NCBI GenBank assembly: GCA_032158295.1 | Contig: CM063254.1 | Location: forward strand, 2,829,538-2,893,537 | Length of the DNA stretch: 64,000 nucleotides | Reading direction: 5' to 3' | From: Pycnopodia helianthoides | Taxonomy: Eukaryota; Echinodermata; Asteroidea; Forcipulatida; Asteriidae | In this document: piece by piece, positions 35,760-47,069 of the stretch | How positions within the stretch are numbered: the stretch's first letter is position 1 | Layout: each line of letters starts with the position of its first letter | Position numbers and translations under genes: made by a program | Notes under the pieces: generated by a model | Told to the model about the DNA's origin: nothing | The model's database searches: none | What the model saw: the letters and a program-made list of their open reading frames with translations, nothing else

Positions 35760-35872
35760 ACGGTAGGCTGCATTAAGTTTGCGCCACATACCTTGTAAAC
35801 CATTAGAAGGTGCTAAATGTATACATAATACATATAAACCATTAGAAGGTGCTAAATGTATACATGATACAT
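35760..35872. repeat. SINE-like tail with 41-bp duplication
   Basis: GCGCCACATACCTTGTAAAC resembles the SINE block at 9,670. It is followed by two copies of a unit containing AAACCATTAGAAGGTGCTAA. A noisy counterpart is at 31,465-31,560. Confidence 0.55.
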
Positions 35873-36575
35873 GCAAAATGGGTCTTATAATTCCAAACAT
35901 AGCTCTGCATACCCGTAGGAAAAATAATGATCGTTGTGGGACACCCTTTGGGTAAGAAAACTATTATTATCTATATTAGTTTTGCTCAGGAAGCATAATT
36001 TGCAAGTTGATCACGTGTGCACGTCGTAGACGGATAGCCGTTAATGGGCACTATGGCGGCAAGGCGTCTATCTGTTTCAATAGAATTAATGAACGGCGTT
36101 GCTTGACTGATTTGAAGCCTGTATTGGATTGGTAAATTTGTCATGAGCTTGCAGTTAGCATGGCAATCAATAATCCACAACAAAGATTAAAGAGGGGATA
36201 CAAGGTCATCAGATTCAGTTTTGTGACGCACCCATTTTCCAATTGGGTCATAATGAAAGTGGACAAAAAAGTTACAAATCTCTAACTCAAGGTTAATTAA
36301 AATGGTTTACAATATTTTTTATTTTAAATACTCTCTTAGAGCGAAATTTGAAAACTTACGCCATTGGATATCAACGACAAAATGGATCTGTACATTCCAA
36401 ACAGGGAATTTGTTCGGCAGTCAGAAGGTTATGGCCTAACTCGTACTCTCGAAAAAATACTGCCTTTTTTAAAATCTACAAATTGATTTACAGGCAGAAG
36501 TGATGCGCTTGGATGCGAGTTTTAATAATATTCTCTTCTAAATCGTCGACACTTTTAATTAGGGATTGCCAGGGA

Positions 36576-36688
36576 TGACCGGTCTTCACAGCGTTGTAAT
36601 GACTGGGCTGGTGTCTGGCCGCTGTTACGGTCCATTAACAGCGGCCAGCTACAGAACCAGTCATTACCAAGCAGAGAAGACCAGGTCA
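36576..36688. mobile_element. Fold-back MITE (113 bp)
   Basis: Arms GGTCTTCACAGCGTTGTAAT..TGGCCGCTGTTA and TAACAGCGGCCA..CATTACCAAGCAGAGAAGACC pair over about 45 bases each. Confidence 0.7.
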
Positions 36689-36810
36689 ACAGTCATACTG
36701 ATAATCTTATTAATAAATACCTTTAACAAACAAGCCGGTTAAAATCCTCAGAATTAAAAAATTTCTTTGGCCGTTGTTTAGAGATGTTATACTGATGTCC
36801 TCGCCAAAAA

Positions 36811-36873
36811 ACAACAACAACAACATCAGCAGCAGCAGTAGCAGCAGCAACAACAACAACAACAACAACAACA
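36811..36873. repeat. CAA/CAG microsatellite
   Basis: Trinucleotide tract of CAA with a CAG core. The overlapping open frames are low-complexity artefacts. Confidence 0.9.
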
Positions 36874-37479
36874 ATGTGCAAAAAAAAAAAAATGATTTTG
36901 ATTGTTCCTCGCACAACAAACTCATTAGTGCATACGACTTACACACCAATGTGCTTGTTTTAAGGGTCTTTTTATGACATGTTATAAGTGTTCATCTACA
37001 ATGCCACATACACATACAAAGAAGAAATATATAATACAGACTAAAATTATTATTCACTGGAGAAAAATGTTGCCCGTTCGATTCCTGGCTAGGGTCATAA
37101 TGTGAGTAGAGTTTAAGGTGCACTGTCGTCGGTGATCTTAGTCTGCTTGTGGCTGGACATGGAAACATAAACTCTCACCCAGTTACTACACGCGCGCACG
37201 TTGACCGTCACATCAGTGAGCGTTCAGAATTTAATGGCTGGCTACAGACTCGCTTAGATCACGACGACAGCGCCCTTCAAGCGTTGGTTCCAACGCGTTT
37301 TTCTCCCTCTGAAAAAAAAAATCAAATACTTTCAATCTCTGGCTGTGCTCCTTGGTCAATGGGTCGATGAGCCTTGCTGGCGAAAGGCGCCCTTGCATGC
37401 CCGGAGTATACTCAAACGCGTTGTAGCCGCGTCCTTTGCAATTCAGATTCTCAGCTATACGAGTATTTCAACATCTTTA

Positions 37480-38190
37480 TAATATAAAGCTCAGCAGAAG
37501 CTGTTTTACATCGAATGTCATGAAGGCCAACAAATACAACAGCCTACAATAAAAAAGGGCAAAAGACAACAGAACGAAATTTCAAAACCCCAAATAAATG
37601 AAAAAGGACAACTTCTTTATGTACAGTTTCTTATTTAACTTTGAAAATTGTCAGTGGAGGAGAAATTTTGGATAGGAGAAGAAATATTATTCCAAACATT
37701 AGCACCAGCATACTAAAAATACTGTTTAAAGGCACAGTACACGTTTGGTAATTGGAGCCTACTGATTGTGTTAATCCTATAGGTACATAGGCCTACAATA
37801 GAACTAACCTGTGAAATTTCACTTCAAAAGGTGGTCGCGTTTTTGAGATATCACCGAAAAACCGGAGAGAATATTTCTACGCAGGAAGCATATTTCCCCT
37901 TAGGAATACACAGTCTGCAGATTCAAATTTTGGGGAATAAAAAAGTGATATATTTTCCATAACCGTACTATAGTACTTCGAAGTTAAACGTTTCTCAAAA
38001 TTCATTTTACTACCCAAAGCTGCGGTACTTCTAACCAAGTAAGTTTTTATTGCCATTCATTTTCAGAGTCATTACCAAACGTGTATTGTGCCTTTAATAT
38101 ACTCAAAGTTGGGTTTAGGGACAACAACATTAAGCGAGTCTGCATTTGTTATTAATAATACCATGCCTGTCAAAGTTCATTTCTACGTCA
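37480..38190 (-). mobile_element. LINE-like 3' region interrupted by a MITE
   Basis: Shares AAGGCCAACAAATACAACAG, GGCAAAAGACAACAG, TTAGCACC and GGGTTTAGGGACAACAAC with 59,145-59,520, in the same order. The block is split by a MITE at 37,725-38,097 that the other locus lacks. It resembles the AT-rich 3' UTR of a non-LTR element on the minus strand. Confidence 0.5.
37725..38097 (+). mobile_element. MITE family C (TTAA / AGGCACAGTACACG), full copy
   Basis: Inverted ends TTTAAAGGCACAGTACACGT and ACGTGTATTGTGCCTTTAA; about 373 bp, non-coding. Comparison with the uninterrupted host repeat at about 59,399-59,425 shows a single TTTAA where this copy has one on each side, which supports TTAA target duplication. 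Confidence 0.85.
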
Positions 38191-38499
38191 TTACACAGTC
38201 GACTTGGACAAGCCAAGTGAACACATTTCTAAAGTAGGCAGGCTAAATACGAATCTCTTCTTTGTTCTAACGTAAGGGTGATTAACTTCCTATTAGTATT
38301 ATAAGATTCATATAAAAACTAAGTAGGCCTACCATCACTTTAGTACTGTGTTCCTCATATAAAATATACAACAAGTAAGCTTTCGAATAGAAATTACACC
38401 ATTTTTTTTCAGGTAAATTACCAAAGTATGACCATACCTTTAAGTTGGGAATTTTGTATAATAGTGCTGCCGTTTGTTTTCTATGTTTTTTCCCTGGTA

Positions 38500-38665
38500 G
38501 CATTGTTACTTTCTCTAATCATTGATTTTGTTAATGTTTGGCGATCGTCCGTCCACATTAAAAGAATTTATGTTCGTGTATTGTTAGTATTTAGCATTTG
38601 AACATGTTTTTTAAAATGTAGATTTTGCGCTATATATCAATGAATAAAATGTTATTGTTATTATC
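38500..38665 (+). mobile_element. Retroelement 3' end
   Basis: Ends TTTTGCGCTATATATCAATG followed by AATAAAATGTTATTGTTATT, the same type of terminus as at 9,800 and 63,655. It abuts the 3' end of the IgGFc-binding-domain gene. Confidence 0.45.
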
Positions 38666-38930
38666 TAAATGACAACGGACCGAGGTTTGATCGATACGGG
38701 CCGAGGTCTGATGGCAGCTTTCAACTTCGTACGCAAAACTACGGCACATATTGTCAGAATGCAGACACACGTAATCGAGATTGACGTTACGACCCGGCGA
38801 GCCGTGTCTTTAGACAAGTGAACAGCGTGTTCCCGCGTCTTTTCATCATAGGTTTTATTCGTAGTTGGGCGAGGTTCCGTGATTGTGCCAGAAGGTTCGC
38901 GTCCGTTCCCAACGGAAACGCATACGAGAT
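38665..38930 (-). pseudogene. Out-of-frame transmembrane C-terminus of the IgGFc-binding-domain gene
   Basis: One frame away from the end of exon 2, the minus strand encodes a Thr/Pro-rich stalk (EPRPTTNKTYDEK), then a hydrophobic segment (VVTSISITCVCILTICAVVL), then RTKLK and a short basic tail ending at TAG 38,665. This is the expected order for a type I membrane protein. Reaching it needs one extra base near the GGGAAC at about 38,909-38,914, so a one-base deletion or sequencing error is likely. Chance hydrophobicity remains possible. Confidence 0.5.
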
Positions 38931-40189
38931 GTGTTCTCCGAAGCCATAGACGTACGCAGCGAAGGTAGCGTTGGCGGTCAGCGCCCACACGGTATGCGCA
39001 CCTGGCCTGAGCTGTGAGCGCTTCACACAAAGATAATCGTCTTTTCTACGCGAATTCCGCTTTCGAACCAGTTCCGTTGGAACCGACAGTGGTTCCCCGT
39101 CCACGACTACATCATCAATGACTGAGCACCCTGACGTCACGGTGAGAAACGTCCGGAGGATTTTTAACCCATCCGGCGTGCTATCATACGTCCGGAAACT
39201 CACGCTGCTGGTGTCGCTCTGCAGCCATTGGTCGATTGGTGTCACGACGAGCATTGCAGGATCACCTATGACCCCACCATCAGCAAATGCACCCTGCGAA
39301 AACTGGGCAACCATTATTGGTTGAGAACTCGTGACGTAACCGCTCTCGAGGGAGTTCAATTTGAAAGTGTGGGAATCACCATCAGCGTTCAGACGCACAG
39401 TAGTGCTACCGACACTTGGTGCAAACACAGTGACGTCGGTCCCCGGTTCGAATCCAACAAGAGTGAAATAATCACCAGACATCCGCGCAAGGAATGTAGC
39501 TAAGATGAACTCCCTTCCCCACATGTCTGTTGGCGGGAGGTACTCAGCGAGGTGGTCACACGCCGAAACATCGACCGGGATATTAGCGCACTTGCTACCC
39601 GACATGACGGCCACTGGCCGGCTGGAGATCACGCGAGTTCCTGTCAAATCTCGCAGACTCTGAAGCTGGACCGTCTCTAGGCGAGATATCGATATCGTTA
39701 TGACGTCACCGGGAGAATAACTCACGTTTCGGTACGTTGTCGGTGCAGTGAGCCGCACCTTGACGCTGGTATCGTCACAGACGCCGATCAGGAGAAACTC
39801 GCTAAATCGTCGACCAAGCTTGAGCTCATCGGACACATTGCTTGAAATCACACGATAATTCTGGCCCAGACGGCCAGTGGGAATCGCGGTAAATCCGTCC
39901 AGGGAGTTCGCGCTGGCTGTGTTCAGTCCAAACACCGTGATGTCATTGGTGGACTCCACCAGGATCCCCGTCTGCGCATGTCCGGTCCCGTTGTTCACGA
40001 CTTCGTGGGGCAGTGGGACGGTCACGGCGTCCATTTTGGGAACTACGATCAACCGGCTGAAGTTAAGCCCCGGGCACGTGATTGTGACGTTTGAAGACGT
40101 GTTCATACCTCCACCAATCACAAGGTGTGGTGGGTACTGTGATTCAACATTCTCCATGAAACCAACGACGAATTGGGTCCCAGCAGATC
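38787..40189 (-). CDS. IgGFc-binding-domain protein, exon 2
   Basis: This exon encodes an extracellular IgGFc-binding N-terminal domain, found in vertebrate FCGBP and in many secreted echinoderm and mollusc proteins; an immune or mucosal role is inferred only. The exon starts after AG at 40,191-40,190; GA completes a glycine codon from exon 1. In the 492-residue joined product the domain runs from about 30 to 440. Typical features are GRLGQNYRVISSN, FLLIGVCDD, the CDHLAEYLPPTDMWGREF signature and a closing YAFPLGTD. Cysteines and several N-glycosylation sequons (NTS, NVT, NFS, NGT) fit secretion. After YAFPLGTD the frame continues about 36 residues without family likeness to a TAA at 38,787. 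The likely true end is in another frame (38,665-38,930). There are no D-type von Willebrand domains, unlike FCGBP. Confidence 0.85.
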
Positions 40190-40920
40190 CTAGACAATGA
40201 AAAAGTATTCAAGTAGTTTTAGTAATTGACAGAAGTTTATTTACACTAAAACGCCGTACGCTAGTATGTTTTCCCCCAAACAATTAACTCACCCCAATAA
40301 GCTCACTATATGTGTAAAGGTGAAATACCAATCCACCCCAAACAAATTTTTGCTTGAATGTTCTCACCTTTGAGCAAATTATGTGTAAAATAAAAAAGTA
40401 CATTTTATATCGAGCATCGTGTGCCGGAAGAAGGTCGGAAGGCTGTAGGCCTATGAGACCTTTCTCCGGGCACAAAGTACAACCTTTTGCCCCAACAGAA
40501 GGTCACAAACAACAGGGGTAGGACTATTTTTGTTGCTATAATTTACTAACAAGGCATGTTTTTCCACTCCCATGCGGAGTTTAACTTTCCTGCAAAGACT
40601 GACGAACGACAGAAAAACGACTGTACAAAACTATTTTCTTGAAACACAATTATTATTTTGGTCAGTAATTGCAAATGACCTTTTGCCGGTCACTCTTTCG
40701 TTGCGCCCTTCTTCCAGCTACACGATTGACTGTTCTTTCTTCTATGATCGATAAGTCCTAAGTTTTTGATCGATAACAATTAATGTTTGCACAAAATCTG
40801 TCTTACTTCACCACCCCATTGATTGCTTTAAGGAATTGCAGGGGAACATTATAAATGAAACAGGCCCAAAGATGATAGTTTTAGATGTAACACCAGTATA
40901 AAACTTAACGGCATTCTTAC
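40190..40920 (-). other. Intron of the IgGFc-binding-domain gene
   Basis: 731-bp phase-1 intron with GTAAGA donor (40,920 downward) and a TGTCTAG acceptor. No repeats of note. Confidence 0.75.
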
Positions 40921-40996
40921 CGGTAAAAACAGTTCTGCTTCGTAGTAGGCAAACGATGATCGTCACAACACACCACGTAATCTTTGACGACTTCAT
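40921..40996 (-). CDS. IgGFc-binding-domain protein, exon 1 (signal peptide)
   Basis: The ATG at 40,996 opens 25 codons plus one base, ending G|GTAAGA. They encode MKSSKITWCVVTIIVCLLRS and five more residues: a positively charged start, a hydrophobic core and a polar end, i.e. a classic signal peptide. The phase-1 donor joins exon 2 to restore glycine 26 and lead directly into SAGTQFVVGF, the usual start of the domain. An upstream in-frame methionine (41,128) would bury the signal sequence and is less likely. The exon is too short to detect alone; the join and signal peptide support it. Confidence 0.75.
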
Positions 40997-41573
40997 GTTT
41001 GGTCTTGTTGAGTCAATACTATTTTTACCTTCGTTCGAATAAACTGTCCGAGATTTACTTCTCTGACTAGAACTTGCCGTTAAGTTTTCGCTGAAGCCAC
41101 CTCCCAAAATCTTGCAGCATATCAACAAAATTCAAAACTGGGTGTGACTGCTTTGCGCTCATCACCCCCATGCACCGTGTGCCTGAATTTTCAGCGAACT
41201 AACACTCGCTAAGTTGTTTTCCCCTCCGTCCATAACCCCATACGAAACCCAATCTGAAAGTTTTGATTCCAAGGTGATAATAAGATACTTTCAAGAATAA
41301 CTTACGCCGTATCACTGACTCGCCCAGCACACACGAGATACGAAAGTAAGGGCAGTATTTATTGTCATTTGTCCTTCTATGCATATTGCATGACTTTGGG
41401 CACGTGGAATTGGCACACTCTTTTCTTTTTAAATCAACACCAGAGCCAAATTTCTGTTGAGCTGCTTAGTCACAACAAAAGTATGCTTACCAGAATAAGG
41501 TCAGCCACGAAACCAAGTCACATGTCCAAGTGTAAATTAGCTTAGCAGAACAATGTTCATGAATATTGTTTGC

Positions 41574-41967
41574 TTAAAGGAACATTACAGAATTGGTAAG
41601 AAAAAAACTTGTAAAACATACTTTTTGATCACAGATTTACATAAAACTTACACGGTCTAATGATGATGATAGTAGAAATCATCCCTTGCAAATTTTTGTC
41701 TGAAAAGCCATATTTGATGAGAAATGAATAAACTAATTTTCCGATTGGAGTTTATCGCTCAGTGAGCGTTTTATTCATTTGTTGAATCTATATGATTTCG
41801 TGCAAAATGTGTAATCGGTTTTTCACTATTTTCTCGTGACCCAGATGGCCGATCGATCTCAAACTTCTACAGGTTTGTCAGTTTATGTATATGGTGGATT
41901 ACATAAAGTGCTTACACTGCCAGCAACTGTTTTGTTAGCAGAAACCAATTCCGTAATGTTCCTTTAA
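41574..41967 (+). mobile_element. MITE family A, full copy
   Basis: 394 bp with both TTAA-bounded ends, lying about 580 bp upstream of the IgGFc-binding-domain start codon. Confidence 0.9.
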
Positions 41968-42439
41968 TAAGCAGAAATGGGCCACCGGGTATAGGACCAA
42001 AAAGGACCGTATATATTTTTACAAGCTGATTAGACAAGGTCACTGAAGGAAACGTTACACTACATTTTAGGAAAAGTTTAAAAAGGACGATGCATTGTTT
42101 ATAAACACAGGAGCTCTTTGTTCTCGAGAACAAAACGATGGGTGTTAGTTTTCCTTCAAGAAAAACAAACGTATTGTATTTGGTATTTGTATCAGTTGTC
42201 CTCTTGAATCTCCCGAATGACTTTGGTGATGTGTTGTTTTTTGTCCTAACAAACTCTAGCATGCAGAGTGTTGTCAATCATATTACACACCATGGTGAAG
42301 TGGTGTTGCTGTCTCCACTGCAAACCAAAGGATTGTACCCACAATTTGAAGGGGAACCAGTCTGGGACCGTGTCCGAATTGGCGGCTGAGAATGTTGCTA
42401 TAGGGCAGCCTGCTCGTCCGCACCAATACAAATCGCATC

Positions 42440-42627
42440 TTTAAAAACCTGCTTAAAACCAAGACAGTATTTTTATGAGTTTTATGTATAGTCTTTTGGT
42501 GGTGTGATTTCTGAATCTTTATAGATGGTTTTGGGTTGAACAAAGACAAAATGACCAGAGCGGGACTTGAACCTGTGACCTCAGGTTTAACGTGCCGGCG
42601 CTCATACCAACTGAGCTATTTGGCCCC
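42440..42627 (-). mobile_element. tRNA-like SINE head
   Basis: The 76 bases at 42,552-42,627 (minus) have an A box TAGCTCAGTTGG and a B box GGTTCAAGTCCC in tRNA spacing. The acceptor ends and the anticodon stem do not pair, so it is a tRNA-derived SINE or tRNA pseudogene rather than a working tRNA. The body follows toward 42,440. Confidence 0.5.
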
Positions 42628-43614
42628 AATGTTGGCTTGGCGGTCTCTCTATGCTTGTCAAAACTTTATAGCGTATTTTTTTATAACATTGATCAGCATT
42701 TCTTGTTAATAATTGATACTCTCTGTTTTGCAATAACCTTGTTGTTGCTATTGTAATGCTATTGTAAAATGAACAAAAAGTAATTATGGGTCTATATCAT
42801 TGAAATGTTTGCTGTGGAACTAAAACAGCTGAATGACATTTTTTCTGAAGCCATTTCGATTGGTATTTCATTTAATCATTTATTGTGTATATGTGTGGAA
42901 GGCTTGATTTATTCCCATCCTCTAGTTTGCAAAAACACACAAAACAACCTGTGAATTTTTTAATAGGTGAGCTGCAAGGTTGACGCTGGTGTACCGTTTT
43001 TGGCTGTTAACATTCAATTTACTTTGAAACTATTAACAGAGCATGATTTTGAAAGAATATACAATGCGAATTTTATTCAAAAACTGTACTCTGAATTCAA
43101 AAAAGCGGTTACCGAAGGTTTCGAAATTCGTTAACTGCTTTTTCTTCTTCTTGAATTCTCTTTTCAAAGCCACCTGATTGAAACTCATCGTCACAACTTA
43201 ACAGTCACTGTAAATTGCATCAAAGCAAACGTTAAGTAATTGAGTTTTAGCCGTGTACATGATGCAAATGGACGTCTGACGAGTGGCGCAAGACGCCTAA
43301 TGACCGGCGGGAACCGACATACAATAATAAAGTAGGGACCTAAATTGTCACTTTGTGTTCGGTGCGAAAATTGAGAGTGTGGACTGATTACCGTGTTGTG
43401 TTTGCGTTTCATCAGTGACGGCCCGGGGAGAGGGAGGGGGGGGGGTAGGGGGGGCTGCTTCCGGAGACCTCCGAAGACTTGAATTATTATTATCAATATT
43501 ATTATTATTTCTTGTAATGAAACCAAAGATGCCTCATAATTGAACTTAATCACTGCAGTTCGCAAGCCTGCTGAGGAAACCGTATAACGCGTATAATACT
43601 TTCACGATAGTGTT

Positions 43615-43715
43615 CTGGGCCGATTTAAAAGAGATAAGACTAGTCTTATTGAATTAGCAGTATGGTCTTAACTTAGATAGTCCTATCTTCAGCATTGCTA
43701 GACTAGCTAAGTAGA
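43615..43715. repeat. Hairpin-rich segment with perfect 16-bp palindrome
   Basis: ATAAGACTAGTCTTAT at 43,634-43,649 is its own reverse complement. The setting (CGATTTAAAAGAGATAAGAC) resembles decayed versions of the MITE at 61,167. Confidence 0.5.
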
Positions 43716-43744
43716 GAGTTTTGAATCGCTGGGTTCTTTTGCGT

Positions 43745-43945
43745 GCACTGCCGATCCTAGTGCACTGGACCTACGGCTTAATAATGTCCCATCCGAAGAA
43801 CAACGAAATTGTGGTATAAAGTGTCTTGCTCAAGGACACAAGTGCCACGACCAGGACTCGAACCCACCCTCTGCTGATACAGAGGCACCAGAGCTTGAGT
43901 CTGGTGCTCTCGATCGTCCATGACACCACTAGCTTGCTTTTTTTT
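43745..43945 (-). mobile_element. tRNA-derived SINE
   Basis: On the minus strand a tRNA-like head with GGTTCGAGTCC is followed by GTGTCCTTGAGCAAGACAC and TTCTTCGGATGGGACATTA, the complete head-to-body order of the SINE family seen at 9,470. Confidence 0.7.
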
Positions 43946-44294
43946 TGTAAACAAGGTCCCGAGGGGGAACAACACATTCACCGATTTTCATAACAGTTTC
44001 CACAAAACTTGGCGGTTTGGTTTAATGAAATGTGTGTACCATTTACGATAATCCATTATAAGAACAAGTGCTACACTACACATGCCATTTTTCTGGAGAT
44101 GAGCGGTGCATCATCAACGTTGTGCAACAATGCGTTTTACGATGGCTCATTTATATTATTTAGTTCCCCTCCAACTTGGACAAAAGAAACTAAATACTTA
44201 CAAATGACAATGGTAAAATGCATTGTCGTCGAAGGTGTATTTTTTATTTCTTTAAAAATACATGTACGTTGTGTAAAAATATAAATCTGTTAGA

Positions 44295-44475
44295 ACGCGC
44301 AAGGTTAGCTGCCGAGCGTCCTTTATTTTTCAATATAGGACTCCTATGTTTGTCAATATAGGACTCGCGAAGGTTAGCTGCCGAGCGTCCTATATTTTTC
44401 AATATAGGACTCATATGTTTACTCCTATATTTATCAATATGACTCCTAAAGTTATCAATATAGGACTTCTATATT
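44295..44475. repeat. Tandem CAATATAGGACTC repeats
   Basis: Two units of about 70 bp start with AAGGTTAGCTGCCGAGCGTC, and CAATATAGGACT recurs five times. Degenerate copies continue to 44,475. Confidence 0.75.
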
Positions 44476-44705
44476 CAAATAACAAGGATCTAGAAGGGCG
44501 GTATCTAAAATTAAATATTAATCTATGGATTTGCCCGCCCACAAAAGCTTGAGAAAAAAAAACCTGCGCAAATTTTGTGTGTGCTTACCACGAAGCATAC
44601 GCGTAGAGATCAGAAAGTCATAATTTACGGCACTGCTTCACCAAATAATTCTGTGCTTACGATGCCAAATTGAGTCTATGGGCCGCAGATTGTGAATTCG
44701 CCTAA

Positions 44706-45223
44706 CAATGTGAATGTCCAATGTCAATATCGAATAGCAAGGTATACATTCACTGTGCAAACCTATATGAATGTCCAATGTCCAATATCGATGTACAAGG
44801 TACATATTCGCTGTACAAACCCATGTGAATGTCCAAATTAGAAAAGCAAGGTAGACATTCACTGTTCAAACCTATGTGAATGTCCAATGTCCAATATCGA
44901 TGTGCAAGGTAGACATTCACTGTACAAACCTATGTGAATGTTCAATGTCCAATATCGATGTACAAGGTAGACATTCACTGTACAAACCTATGTGAATGTT
45001 CAATGTCCAATATCGATGTGCAAGGTAGACATTCACTGTTCAAACCTATGTGAATGTTCAATGTCCAATATCGATGTGCAAGGTAGACATTCACTGTACA
45101 AACCTATGTGAATGTTCAATGTCAATATCGAATAGCAAGGTAGACATTCACTGTTCAAACCAATGTGAATGTCTAATGTCCAATATCGATGTGCAAGGTA
45201 GACATTCGCTGTACAAACCTTTT
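44706..45223. repeat. 58-bp satellite, about 9 copies
   Basis: Units of 58 bp contain GTGAATGTYCAATGTCCAAT, ATCGATGTGCAAGGTAGAC and ATTCACTGTACAAACC. GTGAATGT and ACATTCAC within each unit can pair as a stem. The GGTAGACATTCAC block recurs at nearly constant spacing. The array continues after the MITE at 45,224. Confidence 0.9.
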
Positions 45224-45617
45224 TTAAAGGAACATTACAGAATTGGTAAGAAAAAAACTTGTAAAATATACTTTTGATCACAGATTTACATAAAACTTAC
45301 ACGGTCTAATGATGATGATAGTAGAAAACATCCCTTGAAATATTTCTGTCTGAAATGCCATATTTGATGAGAAATGAATAAAGTAATTTTCCGATTGGAG
45401 TTTATCGCTCAGTGAGCGTTTTATTCATTTGTTGAATCTATATGATTTCATGCAAATGTGTAATCGGTTTTTCACTATTTTCTCGTGACCCAGATGGCCG
45501 ATCGATCTCAAACTTCTACAGGTTTGTCAGTTAATGTATTATGGTGGATTACATAAAGTGCTTACACTGCCAGCAACTGTTTTGTTAGCAAAAACCAATT
45601 CTGTAATGTTCCTTTAA
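45224..45617 (+). mobile_element. MITE family A inserted in the 58-bp satellite
   Basis: Full 394-bp copy. The satellite word TGTCCAATATCG resumes immediately after its right TTAA, followed by a degraded unit (AGACATTCG) to about 45,655, so the MITE entered after the array formed. Confidence 0.88.
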
Positions 45618-45950
45618 TGTCCAATATCGAAAAAGCAATAGGCCTATAGACATTCGAAAACAAGCAAGTGAACAAAAGCATATTATTAATACTGTAAGAT
45701 GCAAACCTCTTGGAGGATTGAAGTCTGTGACTTTGCAAGCTTTCAATTTATTTGGAGTCAAAGAAACCAAACTTGTAAAACTAACAAGTGGTCTATGTAT
45801 TAATTATTATTGATAAAATTAGTATCAATTAACTTAATATCAGTGGGCGTTGCGAGTTGTTATCTTTTCGAGGAAGGATTGCGATCTCGGCACGTACACG
45901 TTTTCCAATTTGAAAGACAAGTCGCCCTACTTCTGAAAGCCGGACCCTAA

Positions 45951-46025
45951 CAGAATTTGTTTAATCAATATTTGATTAATTTCATACAGAACTTGTTTAA
46001 TCAATATTTTGATTAATTTCATACA
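45951..46025. repeat. Tandem duplication, ~36 bp x 2
   Basis: TTTGTTTAATCAATATTTGA-type unit repeated with one length change. The flanking 46,030-46,720 shows no gene. Confidence 0.8.
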
Positions 46026-46724
46026 CTAATGAACCACTTTTGCTGCGCAGTGTAAACTCTTTAGCGAGTTCCCAGCATCTACACGGTGGAGTTATTCCCC
46101 GCACGTTCGTCTGCAGTATCACCTGCTACGACGCACCAGAAGAGGGGGTATGTGTGCACTTAACAAAAAAATGAAAACAGGATTAACTTAAATTCCCTGA
46201 AGATAACTTAAGAATACTGTCCCAAATGTAACAGTTAAATTGTACCGCTATGGTTTTAAAACCGTGCAGCGCGGAACCTGTTTGGTTGCAACGTCCCTGT
46301 GGTGTACGTTGTCAGCACCATGCTGACAGTTTTTTTTTCTCTCCACACAGATTTTAAGAGGGTTTCAGTGTTTTGCATTTGTTACAACATTATTTTGTTT
46401 GTCTAGGTGTGTTGTTAAAATGTCAAATTATTGCCTGGGTTAATCTAAGCTTAACATTTGTTTGCTCAACTAATTAAGTTTTAATGCTGTTGGGAATAAC
46501 AATAACAATTTAGTCTAGGAAATTGTATTTTTTTTTATCTTAATGATGGGAATGTGTTATCAGCTGGTGTCAATAGTCAAAATTAATCGAATTTGAAAAT
46601 TTGTATGATTGTCAGGGGTTTTGATGTTTGTTCCATTTTGCTTCCTTTGTTGTGGCAAATCGAATGATTGAGCCTAGTGATGTGAGGTCGGCTTCGTCAT
46701 CAGTCTGCGGTACCAACTCGACCT

Positions 46725-47067
46725 TTAAAGGTAGAGTCGTAGATTTGTTTGTTAATGTAATACTGATTTATACGCGAAATTATCGAAAAAGATACAATAC
46801 AAGTCAAATCCATCCAGGTTTAACACCGCATCTCTGGCCGAAGCATTCACAAACGGACACCACGGAAATATGAATCTCCAAAAAACTCGCCCGTTAGTTG
46901 AGTTTTTGGGATTCACATTTTTCGACAATACTGTTCTTGATTTCTATTCAACGGAACGTTTCAGACTAAATAATTTTGCAGGATACTTACTACCAATTTC
47001 CTTTATAACAAGTAAGCTTTGGAATAGGCTTTTCGGGGTAATTACAAAATTATGATCCTACCTTTAA
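46725..47067. mobile_element. MITE family D (TTAA / AGGTAG)
   Basis: Bounded by TTAAAGGTAGAGTC and GATCCTACCTTTAA, with CAAATCCATCCAGGTTTAAC inside and a TTTGGAATAGG..GTAATTAC end. Shares blocks with 54,686-55,287. Confidence 0.65.
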
Positions 47068-47069
47068 AA

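Noticed and set aside
37069..37110. Plus-strand B-box-like GTTCGATTCC
   Set aside because: No A box or SINE body at a suitable distance was found.
42552..42627. Functional tRNA gene
   Set aside because: A and B boxes are present, but acceptor and anticodon stems do not pair; better read as a SINE head.
44706..45223. CRISPR-like array
   Set aside because: The 58-bp units are continuous with no unique spacers, and the setting is a eukaryotic genome.
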